This document shows, one piece after another, positions 22,091 through 34,720 of a stretch of 64,000 nt of DNA. This stretch comes from Sinotaia quadrata. Its lineage: Eukaryota > Mollusca > Gastropoda > Architaenioglossa > Viviparidae. The notes beneath the pieces are model-generated. The model was not told the origin of the DNA. It searched no databases and saw only the letters and a list, made by a program, of their open reading frames with translations. Position 1 is the stretch's first letter. Every line of letters begins with the position of its first letter. The stretch lies in NCBI GenBank assembly GCA_028829895.1, contig CM054181.1, forward strand, positions 44,694,759 through 44,758,758, written 5' to 3'. The position numbers and the translations under genes are program-made.

Positions 22091-24134
22091 TAATATCTAA
22101 CATAACAAATACATAGTAATTTGGAAAGAAACAGTTCTGGTATTAATGTCGACATCTGATGTTATAGCCTTGACAATTAATATTTAATATTCTACAAAGT
22201 TGCCAATTCCTATGATCTTTACACACGGTTAGATAGAGAGAAAGAGTCAGAGTTAATAATGAACAATTTCTTGACCTGAGTGTACATGTGGCAATGAGTT
22301 CTCAATGACGAGTTGTCTCCCTGTTCTGTGATGCTGTTGAGCACACTGTGAGAATAATAATTATATATCAATGTTAATTCTTTTCACCATCCTGGGTTTC
22401 CATGGTGAATTGTAGCTTTGCAGGTTAATTGACATCCACATGCCACTGGATTGCACTGTGTTAGCTAAATGAAGAATTGATTACATTTATATTTTCTGTA
22501 AGTGGTGACTGGGCAAAGTCTGGAGGCTGAGTTGAACCAGTCCTCCAACTGAAGCTTGTGTTCGGTCCCTTGGGCTTTGGTGTTTGTCTTTCCAATTAGG
22601 ACTCGAATAGATAATGAAGAAACACTGTCCCTGGGCTTAGATGGTACTCTTCCAAACTAGTGAAAAACGTAAAAAGAAAGGCACACTTGCTGCAACATAT
22701 GATAACATAGCACTTTAGAGACAATTAATAACTTTCGGTCCTCTCTCATTCTCTCCCCAATCATTCAATTTACATTTTATCTGCAAGAGAATTGTTCAGC
22801 TCCATACATCCTTCATTCGTTAATACAACATTTCAAACCAGAATGATACATATCAGTGAATCATTAAGACATCAATAAATTGAATTTATGGCAAACATTT
22901 CAACATTTGCTGCTCTGTTTCATTAATCAGACATAACTGTGTTCTATAGTCAGGAAAGTCAGGAGCTTTAAGAAATATTTGAGACTTTAGACATCAAATG
23001 CAGGACTGTTGAGTTCTTGGTTCCTGGTGATCAGTGCCTCGTATGTGGGGAACAGTCAAATTGGTGACATTGTTGAAATCTTTCTTGGATTATTTTGATT
23101 GATTGGTTTTTGGTAGGTGTAGTCAAGAATGTCTTCATTTATTAATTTCTTTATAATGCATCATCACTGAAAACCTAATTGAATTATTTTAAAGATGGCC
23201 TTAAGTTAAATCTCTGAATTTAGTGCACTAACACTGTAAATCAGTGCTTTTCAGTAGAATAATTAAGCATGGCATTTTCTAAAAATAGTTTGAATACATT
23301 TTTTATTTAAGTGGTTGGTGCTGTATTTTGCCATATCGCATCTTCCATATAAAATAGTCCCGAGAAGCCTACCCTGTCAAAGGTCTTAATAATGAGAGTT
23401 GTAATATTTTGTCATTTTCCTCTAGTGGGGCCGGGTGGTGGTGGTGGTGTTCAGACAACATTCAATTTGCTTCTTTACATAAACTCGTTAACTACACAGG
23501 TTGCTAAATTGATTCCTACGATAACATTAGGATTTTTAAAAATATATTTTAACTTTCATAATCTTACTTTATTTCTTTATTGTTATTATTACTGCTGTAT
23601 TTTTTGTTGTTATAATATTGCCACTCTCATCAACATCATTATCATAATAATCATCGTATTTCAATTCGATTACGAACTTTGTTATAGACGTCATCATAAA
23701 TGTTATTTCTGTATTATTCGTTATTATTATTCTCATCCTCAATAGTTATTATGAGCACATCTTCTGTTATTATAACTATCCTCATTTCCATTTGTTAATG
23801 ATAATATTGAAGTGTTATATTGTTAGTATTTTCTTATCTGTTCTATCCAGACATAGCACTGTAACGTTCGATCGTGAGCAAGGGTTTTGCGATAATAATT
23901 TGTTTCATTCGGCGATTTGTTTTTTTTTTGAGGATGTATATTTTATTTAATAAATGCAAACTAAAGTCAGTGACTTCTATTTTTACCTTCCTTTAATTAT
24001 TTATTTAATTTTTTTATACTGATCGTCTTTGGGTTTTTTCTCACAACTATAACCAGCACGTAGAGTCGTAGAGTCATGTAGTTCACTATCAGCCGCTGAC
24101 TTCGTTTCACGTTGAATCTTGCTTTCTGTTACTG

Positions 24135-24243
24135 AATGGATCTGAGAATGAAGATCTGGCATATTTCTGTGTCAGTGCCTACAAACGAAATGGATCTGAG
24201 AATGAAGATCTGGCATATTGCTGTGTCAGTGCCTACAAACGAA
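24135..24243. repeat. Tandem duplication, 54-bp unit, 2 copies
   Basis: Both copies read AATGGATCTGAGAATGAAGA onward to GTGCCTACAAACGA, with a single-base difference visible (ATTTCTG/ATTGCTG). A recent event. Confidence 0.9.
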
Positions 24244-24589
24244 ATTGACAGAGAAGGTTTAAGGTGGATTTAAGATTCAATATTTTTTATGAAGTGTATT
24301 CAATTATTGAATTGTTTTATATTTAATGTTGTTAAGCACTTCGTTATTTCATTTCTAGGAGGAAAAGAAAGGTCAATGAAATACAGGTTTATTTTACAAA
24401 CTATTTCATAATAGTTTTCAAATATGGGCGTAAAGTAAATGAAAAGATTTATGGTTGCTTGGAAATTTTCTATGTCACTTAAAAATAATAAAAAATAATG
24501 ACTCATGAGTTCACAATCTTTTGAATGTCTGCTTTTTTCCTCAATTAAGTGCAATACTACACCACAAACTTTATTTTTCTGTTTGTTGT

Positions 24590-24591
<2 letters not shown>

Positions 24592-24648
<57 letters not shown>

Positions 24649-24652
24649 ATTT
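24592..24652. repeat. (CT)n then (ATCT)n microsatellite
   Basis: About 22 CT units followed by four ATCT units. Confidence 0.95.
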
Positions 24653-25270
24653 TATATCTGTTTATATATACATCTATCAATCTCTTTATTTTTTATTTTT
24701 CTATCATTCTCTTTCTCTTTCTTTCTTACATTTCATCATACATACACATGCAAACAGAACTAAAATACGTAAACATACATACCAAAATCAAACATCTTTT
24801 TCAACAGTCTTTTCCTTTGCCATTCCACAATCTTGATTTGTTTTACCAGCATACTACTCCAGGACGGCCTGGCTCCAGTAACCAAGCTGATCGTACCTGT
24901 CCTTCTAAATGCAGGACTTTTAAAAAGACAGAGAAGAAAACAATGCACCATGGCAGATTGCATTATATTGCACGTTACCTGTGACTTCCGGTTTGGATGT
25001 GTAAGCGCATAGCTTGTTGATGCTTCATTCGGGCTTTTTGCCAGCCAACCACAAGACGTGCTTTGATCTGTGAGATGCAGTCTAAAGGAGCCTGTGTGCT
25101 TATACTTTCTGTGAATGTTTGAAAAATCGTGACCTAAATGGGATTTTGAACGATAAGACACCAAAAAAAAGGGGAAAGAAGACGGGAACAATTGTTCTAA
25201 CTTTAAATATGAATACAGTTAAGAATTAGCTTGCAAATTGTTCACTGAGTCCCGCCGCCATCAGTCCAGC

Positions 25271-25302
25271 ATGCACACACACACACACACATATATATAT
25301 TC
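25271..25302. repeat. (CA)n-(TA)n compound microsatellite
   Basis: Short CA run passing into ATATATATAT. Confidence 0.85.
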
Positions 25303-25389
25303 ACTCTATGCTACTCTCAATCTCAGTGCGAAGACAGAAGCAAGTCTTAAGAAGCCTATTTACAGTCAATAACCTAGCAATCATTTTTC

Positions 25390-25391
<2 letters not shown>

Positions 25392-25446
<55 letters not shown>
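25392..25446. repeat. (CT)n microsatellite
   Basis: About 27 uninterrupted CT units. Confidence 0.97.
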
Positions 25447-25448
<2 letters not shown>

Positions 25449-25885
25449 ATTCTTTCTTCCTGCTTGTTGTATATTGCATTCTATCATTGTTATCATTCTT
25501 TTCATTTCATTTCATTTTACTTCATCTTTCATCGCACTGCTCTCCTATTCCATGAATGTGTGCGTGAAAGACTTATTTGGATGAGTGACTAACAACTGTC
25601 TGCTAGTGTTGCCCAGTACCAGAATAAATTCTCATTTATCATCTTTATCTATTAAGTCTGTCTTGGTTTGCAGAAGTGGGAATCAGTGCAGTTGTTTGTT
25701 TGTTTGTCCCATTCATCCCTCATTTCACATTCATATCCACATGCTCACATTCACACACCATTGGCTTTCACACTTTACCCCGCAGATTAAATTATATCCC
25801 ACCAAACCATCATGGTTGTCTCTGTGTGAGACTTTGTGTTTTACATCTTACAAGGTTGGTGTGTCATCCTGCTTGACCGCTGCTC

Positions 25886-25897
25886 CCACCAGGTGGC
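25886..25897 (+). promoter_or_regulatory. CTCF-like core motif
   Basis: CCACCAGGTGGC fits the conserved CTCF core (CCASYAGRKGGC) at every position. It lies between the two convergent genes. CTCF is conserved across bilaterians; occupancy here is untested. Confidence 0.35.
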
Positions 25898-26295
25898 GGT
25901 GACACAGTAGTAGTCACAAAGGCAGGCTAGTTAAGAAGTAGTGGGCAGACAACCTAAGTTAATGATTAAATCAAAAGAATCTGCTACTGAAATCTGGTAC
26001 AAAATAGACTTGTTATTATGCATAGTCTCTTAAAATGTTTATGATCAAGTATAGTTAATTATGCAGGCTCCAAAATCTGTTTCTTAAGGAGTGCAAATGT
26101 TGAATGAATTTTTAATCTAACTCCATATAAGTTACTAATGATTGCAGATATGGTTATGAGTAAGAAATGGAAAGGTGACATCACAGAAAATCTTTTAAGG
26201 AGGTATAGATTTTAGAAGCCACTCACCTGGTATACTGTTTATCTGCAAAAACAAAGTTGTCTCACTTTGCACATCAGCAGTATATACCGTATGTT

Positions 26296-26445
26296 GAGGC
26301 AAACTGTTGGTCACTGTACTGTGTTGGCATATGCCTAAGTGGACTGAGGCAAACTGTTGGTCAATGTACTGTGTTGGCATGTGCCTAAGTGGACTGAGGC
26401 AAACTGTTGGTCACTGTACTGTGTTGGCATGTGCCTAAGTGGACT
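26296..26445. repeat. 50-bp minisatellite, 3 copies
   Basis: Unit GAGGCAAACTGTTGGTCACT then GTACTGTGTTGGCATGTGCC and TAAGTGGACT; copies differ by one or two bases. Confidence 0.95.
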
Positions 26446-26620
26446 GGTGCATAGGCAGCTGGACGGTAGTGTAATGTTGCATGAAATAAACTAGGCCTCC
26501 CACCCCTTATTTCTCTCAGACATCTTCATGCACACATTGTGAACCAATACAGTATTCAGCCACAATGAAATATGCAGAAATATAATCAATGGATTTCTCT
26601 AAGAAAAGAAAAAAATACAA

Positions 26621-26725
26621 TTAGAATTTTCCACTTGGAGCTGAAATGAAGAAGTCCAAGTATGATAAATACACGGTTTCATCTGGAGAAGTCTCTTGTT
26701 CCAAATTTACAGTTTGGAGGATTTC
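26621..26725 (-). other. Unidentified exon-like segment ending in a stop
   Basis: On the minus strand, a good acceptor (CATTTTCAG) is followed by 34 open codons of ordinary-looking composition (EILQTVNLEQETSPDETVYL then SYLDFFISAPSGKF) and TAA. No family is recognised. It could be a terminal exon of an unknown minus-strand gene, or chance. Confidence 0.25.
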
Positions 26726-26968
26726 CTGAAAATGGGGAATATAATTATACAACTTTAACTTAACCAAATCTACTTACTACAATTTAACAATGATTCTTAG
26801 AGCATCACAGTTTAACTCTACAATAAAGAGGCAAAATTTAACTAAGCATTTCAGAGTAAGAGGAATATTAGTTTTATAGTTTAAGTGCACAAAGATATTA
26901 ACTATTCCATACCACACTAATGTTGTGCCTTTTACTGATCCAAGCCTTCACCCATTTGGGACTGGTGT

Positions 26969-27038
26969 GTTTTTAGACAGTGCCTGTTTTTAGACAGTGC
27001 CTGTTTTTAGACGGTGCCTGTTTTTAGACAGTGCCTGT
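26969..27038. repeat. 17-bp minisatellite, 4 copies
   Basis: Unit GTTTTTAGACAGTGCCT, one copy with GACGG. Confidence 0.95.
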
Positions 27039-27078
27039 TCTCAAATTTTGGTTAGCTCATATAAGTGCACGTCTTTAC

Positions 27079-27263
27079 CTTTCATTGTTATAAATGGGAG
27101 AAAACATCGTTTTGTTTGACTGGCCCAGGTAAGGCTCCCAAGTCAAGTTCCTATTATTTTCATTTCTCAAGTGGAAACACCTATTCACGTTATCTGATAC
27201 GTTATCAGACTGACAGTCCTTGGAATTTCTTGCAGACAATGCTGGCCAACTCTGGACCCATGT
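27079..27263 (-). other. Unidentified exon-like segment
   Basis: On the minus strand: acceptor TTTGTAG, then 61 open codons plus two bases (TWVQSWPALSARNSKD ... NRNLTWEPYLGQSNKTMFSP), then donor GTAAAG. Only one frame is open. Joined directly to 26725 it would hit a stop early, so if both are real another exon lies between. No homology recognised. Confidence 0.25.
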
Positions 27264-28756
27264 CTACAAAGAAATAAACAAAAATAATTATTTATTGAAC
27301 TAAACTCATATTTAACAGGTTTTATGGTTTGATCACCAAAACAAGTAGGCATACAAGAGTGGGTCAAATATCTTACAAAATATATCTAGGACATCGTTGT
27401 TCTTTCTTACGCTACAAGTTTACTGATACTGACTGCCATAGACTACAATTTCTACAGTTGTCGCCCATTATTTGCTTAATTTAAAGTTTTCGGATGTAGT
27501 GGTGTCTGCGCTGAGATCGCGCTCGCCCACACTGCCGTGCACAATCTCATGCAATGCTTGCTCTTGTTGAATGAATCACAGAAAGTACAGTCTCATTCAG
27601 TGGGACTATTTATTGCCTATTGCATCCAGATAGCTAAACACATCGTACTGGCAGAAACTGCTTTTGAAATAATAACCAGGTGCTTGGAAACTAGATCGCA
27701 CAGCGACTTGATGTAGGCCTATAAGTGTAACGCAATGACAATAGCTATTATACATAACGAAAATAGTGGTTACATAATAAAAAGATGAGTAAATCATTAG
27801 TGCTTTGCCTCTACAAGTGAAAAATCCTTCCTGTTGTTAGCTCACTAAGTTCCTAAAGCAAAACGTTTTCTTATCTCATTAGGAAAAGAATTTGGTTACA
27901 TATTTTAAGTTTTTCTAAACCTTTTCTTTTTACTTACTGTTTTCATTTACAACTCAAACAATTCGCCTTGATTACAAACTGTCCACTAATCTTTTTTTTT
28001 AATTTCCACTCAACAAGATCACTTGGACACAAGGTAAACAAATAGACTACATCTAAATTTTTGCTACATTGTCACAACTATTACACCCTGTCAAATAATT
28101 CAAATATGTAAATATACGTGTATTCTACATTTATCATTGAAGAACACACAGGAACAAAACAATTTTAATTGCAATAAAAATGTAAGATACGTACGAGGGT
28201 ATACATGCGGAAGTCGAAGCCTAAAGAGTTCTGGAAAAATACCTCTCATTGGTCCAAAGTTGTTTTGACAAATTTGATAAAATAAATGTACTTTGATGGG
28301 AGGCAAACATGCTTTACTGTGGAGGTGAGCCGAGTGAGACAGTAACTGCGATACCAGTACCTCTCTGTTGCAACATGACCTCCAGCCACACTTACTGCCG
28401 CTCGGATATCTGACTACTGGCTGTTCGGACATCAAAGCTATTTTTTCGGCCCAGATACCAGGTACTGATTAACTAAAAGGGCGACAATTAGTTACCCTGA
28501 CTGCGTCTCGAGTTCCGTTGTAGTGCATTGATTATCGTGTCGGAAACAAGATTGGTTTGTGTGCAGTACGTATAGAGTAAAACAAAGCCGTTTCTTAACA
28601 GTTCGAGAAATGTCAAAAAGATTGGGCCACTCCTAAAATGTTGCTGCCCGACATAAATGACTCTTTCTCTTGTTCATTGTGACTTATTTGTCTCCATCTA
28701 TTTCTCTTTTAGTCTATCCATTACTGTTTCTTACTTAATTTACTAGTTTGTGCTCT

Positions 28757-28886
28757 CTCTCTCTCTCTCTCCTTCTCTCTTTCAGTCTCGCCCAACCAAT
28801 CTCATTCAATCTGTTTTTCTGTCGCTCAGTCTCTCTCTCTCAATCTTTCTCTCTTTTCCTTAATGTCTCTCTCTCTCTCTCTCTCT
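28757..28886. repeat. Interrupted (CT)n tracts
   Basis: Two CT runs (28757-28782 and 28864-28886) in a pyrimidine-rich stretch spanning 28660-28990. Confidence 0.85.
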
Positions 28887-29697
28887 GGAGTTTTATGTGA
28901 CTTCTCTCCATCTATTTCTCTTTCATTCATTCCAGTATCTGTCTCTCTCTTTGTGCTAAATATTTTTCTCATTCTCGCCCTCTCTGCTTCCATCTACTCT
29001 TTCTATATATGCAAGAAAACAGCCATAGCATTTATCACGCTTGGTGGCCTGTCGCCACCTGTGTTTGACTGGATGACTGATTTTAATGTTGTGTATCTGT
29101 CTAGACAAATTAGAAGTGAGCTATTATAATGCGGGCACAACAGAAACAAAGTTTGTTTTAGATGGAAATGAAAGGCAAACATATTTTTCATTAAAATATT
29201 ATTATAGATGAATGCACACTCCTGTTGTGCATACACACACACAGAACTTGTATATAGACACATTTCTACACTAAATACAGGGCAAGTATACAATCTCACA
29301 AATGCATACATATCTCTTGTACATATAGAAATACACACAGACACAAAGACATTTCAATACATGCATTTAGAAGAATTTAACTGCAAACACAGACGCAGGC
29401 ACGCGCCCGTACACACAACATACACCCAGATTCATTTCAAATCCACATTTCGTTGCAATTAAAGTCTGTTATGTCGAATGACGTTTGGTAATGTCATTAA
29501 TAAACAGGAAGCAACGGAAAAGAAATATGTATGGAAGCTATTTAATATAAACTTGATAGACAGTTGGGTATTAGTATCTTTCTTTAACTCAGACCAGGAT
29601 AGATAGCACCGCTCACGCGCTCACACGTATTAGCACGGCCCCAATACACATTCACATACACAAACACGCACACCCCAAACACATACATTCACACACG

Positions 29698-29698
<1 letters not shown>

Positions 29699-29731
<33 letters not shown>
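29699..29731. repeat. (CA)n microsatellite and neighbouring C12 run
   Basis: CA units in a wider CA-rich block (29630-29860) that also holds a C12 run at 29811-29822. Confidence 0.9.
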
Positions 29732-30292
29732 CATATTCACACAGACACATTCCCCATTATATATTCACACACAAACCCCACCCATATCCATATATACAAC
29801 ACACACACTCCCCCCCCCCCCCCGACACACACATCATACACCACAAAATACACACACGCACCGCGGTCCTGTAGCCTAAGCTAAGATTCTAGGCGATTGC
29901 GTAAAATGTAGCAAAACCACCAGTATGTCAGTTGTTTATACCTGTTTCATTCTAGTCATTGATATAAATCATTTCACAAGTATTTACACCTGTTTCTATT
30001 TGTTCATAAATATTCACATTTACCTCAGTCATTTTACACAGACACTAATTAGTCATATTGCTGGCAAGTACAAACGAATTGTTTTCAGTACAATAATTAT
30101 GTTTAAATTACCATAATTCAATTTCACATCTACATTTTTATATAATAAAATTTTCATTTGAACAAGTACTTTTACCAACATGTATATGTTCTAAATAATT
30201 TATGAGAGACCGAAAAGGAAGAGGAAGTAGAGAAGGGATGAGGAAGAATGCCCCCGTGTAGATAAACGGACAGTTAGTGCAAGGGATGCAAT

Positions 30293-30293
<1 letters not shown>

Positions 30294-30330
<37 letters not shown>
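30294..30330. repeat. (TA)n microsatellite
   Basis: About 16 AT units. Confidence 0.95.
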
Positions 30331-30334
<4 letters not shown>

Positions 30335-30509
30335 TCATGTGTGAAGGTTGCTTCCCTTTGCCATCATACCCGTACTGTGTAATAGAACACACTGCTGAAA
30401 CAATTTACAACAAAATATTGAAAATAACAATTGTGATCTATAATTACTACCGAAATTATCTCTTACGCCTGTCCAACACAATAAAATTCGTGAGAATGTT
30501 TTAAATATT

Positions 30510-31312
30510 TAAATCAAGAACTCATATTTTATTTCAACCAAGAGCACCTGACTTATTTCAATCAAAAGCGCACATCTTATTTCAACCATATAAATCAATG
30601 CCTCCCTTGAAAACTTAACAAGGGTGTTTGAGGCCCCTCCTCTCTCATCCTTGTCGGTGCCAGCACTTTCATTGTCCTAAGCGAACACCAGCAACAACAA
30701 CAAAATCCAGAGGAAACACAAAGGCAGAAAAATTAAAAAAGACCACCTCCATACATATGAAGAACGCAAAGGAAAATATCAGCCAAGAGCAGCAAACTGG
30801 AAAAGAAGAAAAAAACACCACCACCAACAACAACAGTAGAACAGATGGCTACAATATCAGCAGTGGGGACATTCAATCACCCCATTGCGAACATGATCCA
30901 GATGATTTTAGATAATCTTTACTGGACACCGGCTCTAGTCTACACCAACAGTTAAGAAACGGGAGAAAAATAGCAGCACTATTTCAACACCCAATAATCA
31001 ACGGAAATCCAGATTACTACAAGCCTCAACCTACCTGACCTACCAAAAGCGCGAATGCCAAGGACCAACCAGAGAACATCTATCGTCATCATTCTGTCTA
31101 CTTTCTCTACCAACCACCTTCTACTCTGTCAACTTCCCTCAGATACCGCACAATTTGTGCCGGGAGGCGAAAATCGGCCCAAACCGGAAGCTGTCATCAT
31201 CTCAAGTTAACAGCAACATCTTATATCAATCAAGAGCATACATCTTATTTCAATCAAAAGTTTACATCTTATTTCAATCACGAGCATACATCTTATTTCA
31301 ATCAAGAGAACA
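30510..31312. repeat. 24-bp minisatellite split by an insertion
   Basis: Core CATCTTATTTCAATCAAGAG with CATA/CACA; three copies left and four right of the 30599-31209 insert. Confidence 0.75.
30599..31209. mobile_element. About 610-bp insertion splitting a minisatellite
   Basis: The same ~24-bp repeat (core CATCTTATTTCAATCAAGAG) lies on both sides, at 30510-30598 and 31210-31312; the unrelated sequence between them is best explained as an insertion. The insert is richer in G+C and A-rich on the plus strand. It holds a 95-codon open frame (30628-30915) rich in Lys, Thr, Asn and Gln, resembling nothing I recognise. No terminal repeats or target duplication were found by eye. Confidence 0.5.
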
Positions 31313-32682
31313 CAATGCATAGCAGATCAAATCAGTTTATTGTAAAATCAAAACAAGTTAGACACAAACTGACTTGTCACTATTTATAACATTTTGCAGT
31401 TAAGGATAATTCACTTAAGTACGTAGATTGTTTAGATTGTTCACTAAACTATCAGGTGAGTTAAACAAATCATTGTGGTTATGAAAGACTCTAGTTAGTT
31501 AATCAAACAGCAGTTATTACAAAATAATGTAAAACATATTCAGATAGATTTTAACAATAGTGATATTTTCAGAAGTGTGGGGGGAGGGGGAAGAGAGGGA
31601 ATGCAGATAATTCTGCCTAAAAGTCTCAACACCTCAAAAATATAATATATTTTTCTTTCAGATTAAATATATTTTTCATTATTTTAAAAAATTAAATTCA
31701 AAATGAACAAATAAGCAGAATAGTAAAAGGTAATAGATAATTACACTGAACTTTAATATGTAAAATGTGAATAATTATTTACTTAAATATAGGATTGTAA
31801 TCACATATAGCAATAGGTATTTTTTAAAATAATCATATAATTTTATTTTTAAAAAGAATAAATGCAAACAAAATTGCACTTGCATATTAATTTCTTTCTA
31901 AAATCTCCTTCTTTCTTTTTCTATCAATTTTATTGTTTTATATAGAAACTTTAAAATTTGATGAATCCAGTAAGACCTAAAAAGAGCAAATGTTAACTCA
32001 ATCTTGACTATTTTTTTGTACAGAAAATACATTTCATGTGGAATATATAATGGCCAGAGAATGATTATCATCACTTGTATAAATTTAAGGAAAGTTTTTT
32101 TAAAATAGGTGATTTCAATGTGTAAAGTAATTGTCTAGACTCTAGAATATCAAAACATAAGTACTAGATTATTTCCCTTCTTCCTCTCCAAGCAGATCTC
32201 AGAATATTATTTATTTGCAATTTTTCCATGCAAATGTGATATATTCAATTCCTTGATATTATTTGCAACATTATTCTATAATGATCTTTGCTATCCTGAA
32301 ATGCGAGCAGCCTAAAATTGATTCCACTTGCGACAAGGATGCCAAGCCACAGCAGTTTCAGTCTTTCGGTAAAACAGATTACCAATAAATGAATAATCCT
32401 GGATCAGTTCAGATAAAATTGACTTCTAAATAATCATACAAGAGTTTAAACAGAATACCTTAGAACTAACAAAACCATCAGATTGAATATCTTCCAATTA
32501 AGATTCCAATCCCAAATTTATTCAGGGATTTGTTGCTCTTTTCTAACAATAGCATTAGTGCATGATTCTTTACTTTTAAAAATAACAATAATAAACGACT
32601 CTCCTCTACAAAACACACTTTACTTTTTATAAATTACAATAGAACAAAGTATGCAAAGCTGTGTACACTGTAAAACTGGGCC

Positions 32683-33075
32683 AAATGCATTGTGCTTTGC
32701 AGGTTAACCTGTAGCACACATATAAATATGCATAGTGAAATATGGGCCAAGCCTTAATACTCACATTAAATGTGTAGTGCTTTGTGAGCCAGGACTTAAT
32801 GCTCATGACAAATGTGTAGTTCTTTAAGGCCAGGACTTAACTCCTATAAATGTGTGTAGTGCTTTGCAAGCCAGCCTCAATACTCACATCAAGCTTTGTG
32901 GATCAGGCCTTAAAGCTCATATAAATATGTATAGTACTTTGCAAGCCAGGCCTTAACACTGTTATAAATATGCAGTGCTTTTTGGGTCAGGTATTGATAC
33001 TCATACAAATATGTGTATTGCTTTGAGGGCCTGGCCTTAACACTCATATAAATTCATGAAGTGATTTGCAATATA
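32683..33075. repeat. Degenerate ~50-60-bp tandem repeat, ~7 copies
   Basis: Recurring GTAGTGCTTTGCAAGCCAGG with CCTTAACACTCATATAAATA. Confidence 0.8.
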
Positions 33076-34614
33076 AGCCATAATATTCATATCAATAAGT
33101 CAAAAAAATATAATCTTTACAATAAAGCAACAAATGTTAGCATTTAAGGAAAGATGGTTAAGCAATTGAGAAAATATATCCAAATGCAACAATTAAATAT
33201 ATGAACATTTTGTAAGTTTCTACAAAACAAGAATAAAAGCTCAGCAGCTGTTGTTTTATTACATCAGATCGGCACTTCTGCACAATATAAAAATACTAGA
33301 ACTGATAAGAGCATTCACCATAAAGACAAATTAGATAGGTCCCTTCTGCACTGCACATTACTTACTAGGTTCTGATTTCAGTCTTTACCATAAAACATTT
33401 TAGTCATGCTCAGCAGACTCATCGATGATATTTAAATGAAAACTATAATAAAAAGAATAATTCAATCTCAGCATAGTGTTCTCATTTGTGATTGTGACAG
33501 AATAATGCAATCAAATTATTTCTCCTTAGTTAAGGGGAGTTCTTAAGGGTTGAAAAACTTCCTTGCTTTCACCGGAATTATCAAAATGCAAGCCAGGAAT
33601 TATAAAATGCAAGCCAGCATTTATTAGGAATGGCATTTATTAAACAAGAGCTGTAATGATGAGTAAAAATAAGAAATATCTTCATATTCTCAGACCAGCT
33701 GAAAGTGCAAGGACTAGTAGTTGGCATTCTGTTACAACTCTATGTAAAGCATTCTTCAAATATAGTGAAACTAAAATTAACTTGCAAAATTCACATCATT
33801 CTATGCAAAATAAAATGTTTAAGTAAATAAAGTTTTACTTAAATATAATTTTAATGAATAATTCCCCACAAAAAATTAGTCAATACTAATTAATTATATG
33901 AAAATAATAACAGGAGGCAGATGAATTGTTAATCTCTCAAGAAAGAGATTTCTGCAACTGCAGAAACAAGCAGCCGACACAACTTGAAACGTGCTGAGCA
34001 AAAATGTAAAAAGTTAAATCTAGCTACAAGCAGCAAACTGGACAATATTCATTTTGTTTTTATATTTTCATAAAATGTTGCAAATTTATGAGAAATGAAA
34101 AGCAACACAAACACTGAGACAAAGTTTTTTTCTATTAGCAATTGATTTGTTTAACAGTAGTCATAATAATTCACTCCAATCACTTCAACAAATAGATTAT
34201 AATTGATTCCCTGTATCAAGACACAGAAGTTAGAAATGCTGCTTAAGTGAACGGTAGCTGCTCAATTTATTATCTCTTTGAATGGCAAGTAATTTTTTTT
34301 TTTTTAAAGCAAAAGAAAACCCCCAGCAACCTAAAATTGAGATTCATTAGCATGAACATCAAAGTAGGTTCATAATTTCAGACCACTGTGATGAAAGGAA
34401 AAAACCCACAACAAGGGATGGTCAAAAATAGTCAGCTTCTAATAAGAAAGTCTATCTTTAATTTCATAAATCAACAGAACAAGATTAACACAATGACCAG
34501 ACATTTCTCAGTTTATAAATGGCAGCAAAGTCAAGTTCAACTGGGTACAATAATGATTTTAACATATATTTTTCATCATGATTCCAAAATAAATTATGTC
34601 CTCAGGAATGTTTC

Positions 34615-34620
34615 TTTATT
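34615..34620 (-). promoter_or_regulatory. AATAAA overlapping the AGXT2 stop codon
   Basis: The last Lys codon and the stop read AAATAA, followed by A, so AATAAA straddles the stop. If used it would give a 3' UTR of about 15-30 bases. Another AATAAA (minus strand) is at 34266-34271, so a longer 3' UTR is at least as likely. Confidence 0.3.
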
Positions 34621-34720
34621 TTTTGCTGCTGCTAAAATTTTTTAGAGCTCGCCGCAGGACAGCTATTGCAAAATCAGCATCTGCCTTGGTGATGCACATT
34701 GGCGGTTTGATTCTGAAACA
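34616..34720 (-). CDS. AGXT2: AGXT2 exon 14 (C-terminus and stop)
   Basis: Acceptor CTCTCAG; 34 codons plus TAA at 34618-34616. [20 protein letters not shown] matches human [20 protein letters not shown]; a basic tail follows. A second CAG eight bases inside is ruled out because it would break the frame. Confidence 0.95.
   Translation of the reverse strand, partial: CFRIKPPMCITKADADFAIAVLRRALKNFSSSKK

Larger units (their letters stand above)
21089..34615. other. Intergenic region between convergent APCDD1-like and AGXT2 genes
   Basis: About 13.5 kb, mostly AT-rich. It contains tandem repeats, one split minisatellite, dispersed repeat copy 1, a CTCF-like site, and minus-strand exon-like segments (26621-26725, 27079-27263, near 28435). 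31320-32680 and 33100-34600 are AT-rich with no feature I can name; part of the right end may be AGXT2 3' UTR. Confidence 0.6.

Noticed and set aside
28100..28435. 111-codon minus-strand frame as a full gene
   Set aside because: Composition changes along its length and the right part is AT-rich; only the first codons with a perfect splice donor are kept as a speculative exon.
29060..29076. Perfect small hairpin GGTGGC-CTGTC-GCCACC as a terminator
   Set aside because: Isolated 6-bp stem in an animal intergenic region; no bacterial-type gene or U tract to terminate.
30628..30915. 95-codon frame as a host gene
   Set aside because: Low-complexity Lys/Thr/Asn composition, lies within an apparent insertion, no recognisable domain; kept only as part of the mobile-element note.
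34703..34712. Alternative acceptor of AGXT2 exon 14 eight bases inside the exon
   Set aside because: It would leave a one-base phase mismatch with exon 13, whereas the upstream CAG gives the conserved Phe-Arg-Ile segment in frame.
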